NCBI GenBank assembly: GCA_000415185.1 | Contig: KE351655.1 | Location: 88,146-152,145 of the forward strand | Length of the DNA stretch: 64,000 nucleotides | Source: Enterococcus faecalis 13-SD-W-01 | GTDB taxonomy: Bacteria > Bacillota > Bacilli > Lactobacillales > Enterococcaceae | Direction of reading: 5' to 3' | Shown: positions 61,057 through 64,000 of the stretch, one piece after another | Position numbering within the stretch: the stretch's first letter is position 1 | Layout of the letters: every line of letters starts with the position of its first letter | Made by a program: the position numbers and the translations under genes | The notes under the pieces: model-generated | What the model was told of the DNA's origin: nothing | Database searches by the model: none | What the model saw: only the letters and a program-made list of their open reading frames with translations

Positions 61057-63238
61057 CTTTTTCCCTCCTCTCCAATCGAATTTCTCTTCTTAAAATATGT
61101 TCTTCTCCCTCGATTATGATTCGCAAAGGTTCTTTTGTTTCTTTGCATAAAATAATATATTCTTTTGATAAATCAAATGTGATGTTTTGATTTTTCCAAA
61201 TAAAAGAAAAAGAAAGACGTTCCCATTCTTTAGGTAATTTGGGCTCTATTAACAGAGTATTTTTTGTTTTTTCAATACCTGCAAAGCCAAAGATCACCGC
61301 TAACCATATTGCCCCTAATGATGCTGCATGAAGCCCTTCGTCAGATGAATGCGGATCAGGACCTAGGTCTATTTGACAAGCTTTCTGAAATAATTTATAC
61401 GCCCATTCAATATCTCCGATCCGGCAAGCCACAATCGCATGTATCGCTTTGCTCAGAGAGGAATCATGAATCGTTCTTTTTTCATAATAACGCAGGTTTG
61501 CTTCAACTGTTTCTTTTGTGAACATTTCCGGCAGCAAATACATAAGCATCACTAAGTCTGCTTGTTTAAGTACCTGAAGTTCATTTATTTCTTGGCGGGA
61601 ATAGTCGAGTAAAATCGCTTGAGTACCAGCCTCTTCACGGTATTTTTCTACGTCTATATTCGGTTTTTTTAGAAAAGTATCATCTTGTGGGATGATGTGG
61701 TTCGTTTCTGGTTTAGGTAAATATAATTGACTCAAAAATACTTGGCACCTTTGAATAAAACTTTCATTTCCGGCTTGTTGTTCCACTGCCATTTTCACGT
61801 TAAAATAGGCAAGATAATTAGTATATGCATTGTTATTGATGTGTTCCGTGTATTCATCTGGTCCAATCACATTATGGATTTCCAGACGACCATTCACTTT
61901 ACTTGTTCTACTTAACCAGAACTCAGCCGTTTCTTTTAGTAATTGTTTTCCTTGTTGGTCCATGAATAACTCATCTTCAGAAGAGAGGTAATAATCCATG
62001 ACTGCATAAGCAATATCTGCAACTATATGATGTTCTGCGACTGCAGATGCGACTTCTTGCCTCACACCTGTTTTGATATTGATTGCAGCAAACTTTGGTG
62101 TTTCTTCGTAGCCGCTGAATGCACTCTCCCACGGAAAAAGAGCCCCTTGATAATCATTTCTTCTTGCTTTTTCCCGCGCTCCTTCTAAACGATCAAAACG
62201 ATAGGTAAGCATATTTTTTGCTGTGACTGGAAAATGATGCAGAAAAAAAGGCAGGATGAAGATTTCCGCATCCCAAAATACATGCCCTTTATAACCTTCT
62301 CCTGTCAATCCCTTAGCACCCACACTATAGCGTGAATCATCTCTAGGCGTCATAATATTCAAATGATAGCATGAAAAATCTAGCGCTTGTTGATCAAATG
62401 CTGTACCACTTGCAACTTCTACACGTCGTTTTTCCCAAAAAGACGACCAGTAATCTGCTGCTTCTTTCACTATTTCTTGATACGCATTTTCTGCTGGCAG
62501 TTGTTGGATGCTTTGCTTAAAAGGATCGGTCGTTTGGAAAGAGGTATATACTGCAACAGTTTTTTCAAGTTTCCATGTTTCGCCAACCTTTGCATGTCCA
62601 GAAAATGCACCCATGATTTGTCGGTTTTTTGCTTTGAAAACACCGTTACGATTAAACTTCGCCGCAATACCGATATGAATGTCGCTTTCTGATGTTTGAT
62701 AGGACGCCGCGATTTGATTTCCATCAAAAACGCGCACTTCGTTTTCTAATAGCTGTTGGATTCCTTGATTTGTTTGCTGCGCATCAATACCTGTATTTAT
62801 TTCGATAGAACAAGCTTCGGTCAAGGGAATAAGCTCTACTTGAATCGCTGCTAGATGTATATTTTTCTGACCCGCGATTCGCTTTGTTTTCATTTTTATT
62901 TTTTTTCCCTTTGCTGTTTTGAACATAACTTTCCGAACGACTTCCCCAGTCTCTAAATCCAGATAACGATCATAATCCAAAATTTCTGTCGTTTCTAAAG
63001 AAAAAATTTCTTGATCGATTTTTATTTCCATTTGTATGATGTCAGGAAGGTTCACTAAGTCTGATGTCTCTGATCCGTGAGCTTTGTTATAAACTCCTGA
63101 TGCAAACATTCCTCGCCTTTGTTTGCGGTAGTCTTCTTCCTGCGTACCTCGTATCCCTAAAAAACCATTACCAATAGTGAATTGGCTTGCATACTTATTT
63201 ATATATTCTAAATCAAATGCCTTTTCTCTTGTTTTCAT
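61007..63238 (-). CDS. GH65 family disaccharide phosphorylase
   Basis: A 743-residue GH65 enzyme of the maltose/kojibiose/trehalose phosphorylase group: N-terminal TIGNGFLGIRGT, GYKGHVFWDAEIFILPFF, catalytic acid Glu in VIGPDEYTEH (near residue 461) and the phosphate-site region DSSLSKAIHA. It would split an alpha-glucoside with phosphate to give beta-glucose-1-phosphate. Acceptor specificity cannot be read; the operon points to a non-classical one. Overlaps the upstream dehydrogenase gene by 4 bp and the kinase gene by 50 bp; the last 16 residues past the overlap start look like non-family tail. Confidence 0.9.
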   Translation of the reverse strand: MKTREKAFDLEYINKYASQFTIGNGFLGIRGTQEEDYRKQRRGMFASGVYNKAHGSETSDLVNLPDIIQMEIKIDQEIFSLETTEILDYDRYLDLETGEVVRKVMFKTAKGKKIKMKTKRIAGQKNIHLAAIQVELIPLTEACSIEINTGIDAQQTNQGIQQLLENEVRVFDGNQIAASYQTSESDIHIGIAAKFNRNGVFKAKNRQIMGAFSGHAKVGETWKLEKTVAVYTSFQTTDPFKQSIQQLPAENAYQEIVKEAADYWSSFWEKRRVEVASGTAFDQQALDFSCYHLNIMTPRDDSRYSVGAKGLTGEGYKGHVFWDAEIFILPFFLHHFPVTAKNMLTYRFDRLEGAREKARRNDYQGALFPWESAFSGYEETPKFAAINIKTGVRQEVASAVAEHHIVADIAYAVMDYYLSSEDELFMDQQGKQLLKETAEFWLSRTSKVNGRLEIHNVIGPDEYTEHINNNAYTNYLAYFNVKMAVEQQAGNESFIQRCQVFLSQLYLPKPETNHIIPQDDTFLKKPNIDVEKYREEAGTQAILLDYSRQEINELQVLKQADLVMLMYLLPEMFTKETVEANLRYYEKRTIHDSSLSKAIHAIVACRIGDIEWAYKLFQKACQIDLGPDPHSSDEGLHAASLGAIWLAVIFGFAGIEKTKNTLLIEPKLPKEWERLSFSFIWKNQNITFDLSKEYIILCKETKEPLRIIIEGEEHILRREIRLERREKDADFDRTRLVQGKSFS

Positions 63239-64000
63239 AGATTGATCGGCTCTCCTATTTCAGATGATTGATACAGGCTTTCAATGATTTTTTGAATTTT
63301 ATAACCCTGCCAACCATCAGCAATCATTTTCGTCTCATCTCCTAAAACTCGTTCCACAAAATGAGCTAAACTTTGATGATTCAGGTCTTTGTGTTCCTCA
63401 GTGGATTTTACCAAGATAAGTTCTCCTGCTTCATCTTTAAAGATTTCTCCTGGATAAAGGCTAGCCCCTGCATCTTCTCCACAAAAAGAAACGTTTAATC
63501 GATCTTCTTTTATATTTAGAGCAAACGAAGTATTCAAGCGAATCACTCCGCCATTTGCTAACTCGATCGTTCCAAATAGAGCATCTTCTACTGTAAATTT
63601 TTCAGGATCCCAGTGGCCGAATTTTCCATTGTTTTTTTTCGTTCCAATTTTTTGGAATTCATAAGCTTGGACCTTTTTTATTTCTGGAAAGTCTAGCAAA
63701 TACATAGCCGTATCTAACATATGGATACCATAATCGATAAGTGGTCCGCCGCCTTGAAGCTCTTTATTGATAAATGTACCCCATCCTGGCACACCTGAAC
63801 GACGCAGTGCTTCTGCTTCAACATAATAGATTTCTCCTAAAAGCGGCAGGTGTTGTTTCAGCATTTCTGCTTCACTTGAAAAGCGGTGTTGAAAATTATA
63901 TGCGAGGACCTGACCATTTTTTTCAGCTGTTTCTGCCATGATTCTAGCTTGTTCTGCAGTCATCGCTGGCGGCTTTTCACAAATAACTGAAGCTCCTGCA
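63235..64000 (-). CDS. Gfo/Idh/MocA-family oxidoreductase, partial
   Basis: The C-terminal 255 or so residues of an NAD(P)-dependent sugar dehydrogenase; the gene continues beyond the window, so the Rossmann nucleotide-binding start is not visible. The catalytic-lysine motif EKP (CEKPPAMTAEQA) is right at the edge; GGPLIDYGIHMLDTAMYLL is the conserved central motif with the catalytic Asp/His. Probably oxidises or epimerises the sugar substrate of the operon. The ATG at 63963 is internal and not the start. Confidence 0.88.
   Translation of the reverse strand, partial: AGASVICEKPPAMTAEQARIMAETAEKNGQVLAYNFQHRFSSEAEMLKQHLPLLGEIYYVEAEALRRSGVPGWGTFINKELQGGGPLIDYGIHMLDTAMYLLDFPEIKKVQAYEFQKIGTKKNNGKFGHWDPEKFTVEDALFGTIELANGGVIRLNTSFALNIKEDRLNVSFCGEDAGASLYPGEIFKDEAGELILVKSTEEHKDLNHQSLAHFVERVLGDETKMIADGWQGYKIQKIIESLYQSSEIGEPINL

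Overview
The window looks like chromosome of a low-GC lactic firmicute, most likely Enterococcus of the E. faecium group. Supporting features are the low-GC base composition, strong GGAGG-type ribosome binding sites with frequent TTG/GTG starts, a CopA/CopB/CopZ copper set with a CPH-type CopB, many PTS loci, CcpA-like cre sites, and a short intergenic repeat of enterococcal style. No rRNA, tRNA, IS element, prophage or CRISPR array was seen.

Layout. 0-3.3 kb: class II (B12-dependent) ribonucleotide reductase with tandem NrdR boxes, followed by a transcobalamin-like lipoprotein. 3.3-5.2 kb: small hypothetical gene and a divergent ring-cleaving dioxygenase/carboxylesterase pair. 5.4-5.8 kb: tandem array of a palindromic repeat. 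6-11.3 kb: copper homeostasis (CopB, CopA, CopZ) with CopY-type operators. 11.5-12 kb: YiiX-like hydrolase. 12.2-19.5 kb: complete lactose PTS/tagatose-6-phosphate system arranged as two divergent arms (lacFEG and lacRABDC). 19.8 kb: PH-domain protein. 20.3-24 kb: beta-glucoside EIIC plus GH1 and an RpiR regulator. 24-28.3 kb: sucrose scrA/scrBR with paired operators. 28.4-34.5 kb: GntR-controlled mannose-family PTS with mannose-6-P isomerase and a cupin-type glucose-6-P isomerase. 34.6-38.5 kb: lactococcin-972-like bacteriocin locus. 38.6-46.8 kb: MazG-like protein, then a PRD-controlled fructose-family PTS operon with FSA-type aldolase, an allulose-6-P/ribulose-P epimerase and transketolase. 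47-52 kb: a second, remodelled bacteriocin-like locus with a decayed ABC ATPase. 52.3-53.3 kb: rplM-rpsI. 53.5-59.1 kb: Dps, gluconokinase, prepilin peptidase, MsrA, a MerR regulator, a small convergent locus that looks like a type I toxin-antitoxin, and a GNAT enzyme. 59.3-64 kb: operon of a Gfo/Idh dehydrogenase (cut by the window edge), GH65 phosphorylase, glycerate kinase and beta-phosphoglucomutase.

How it works together. Most of the window is carbohydrate uptake modules, each with its own local regulator and recognisable operator pairs; products enter as G6P, F6P, tagatose-1,6-bisphosphate or pentose phosphates. The items most worth a second look are the unannotated type I toxin-antitoxin candidate at about 57.95-58.32 kb, the two bacteriocin loci bracketing the ketose PTS operon, the GH65-glycerate kinase coupling that suggests catabolism of a glucosyl-glycerate-like compound, the pairing of B12-dependent RNR with a transcobalamin-like lipoprotein, and a repeat family whose ends and loop are conserved while its stems differ but still pair. 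All identifications are by eye; no database search was run.
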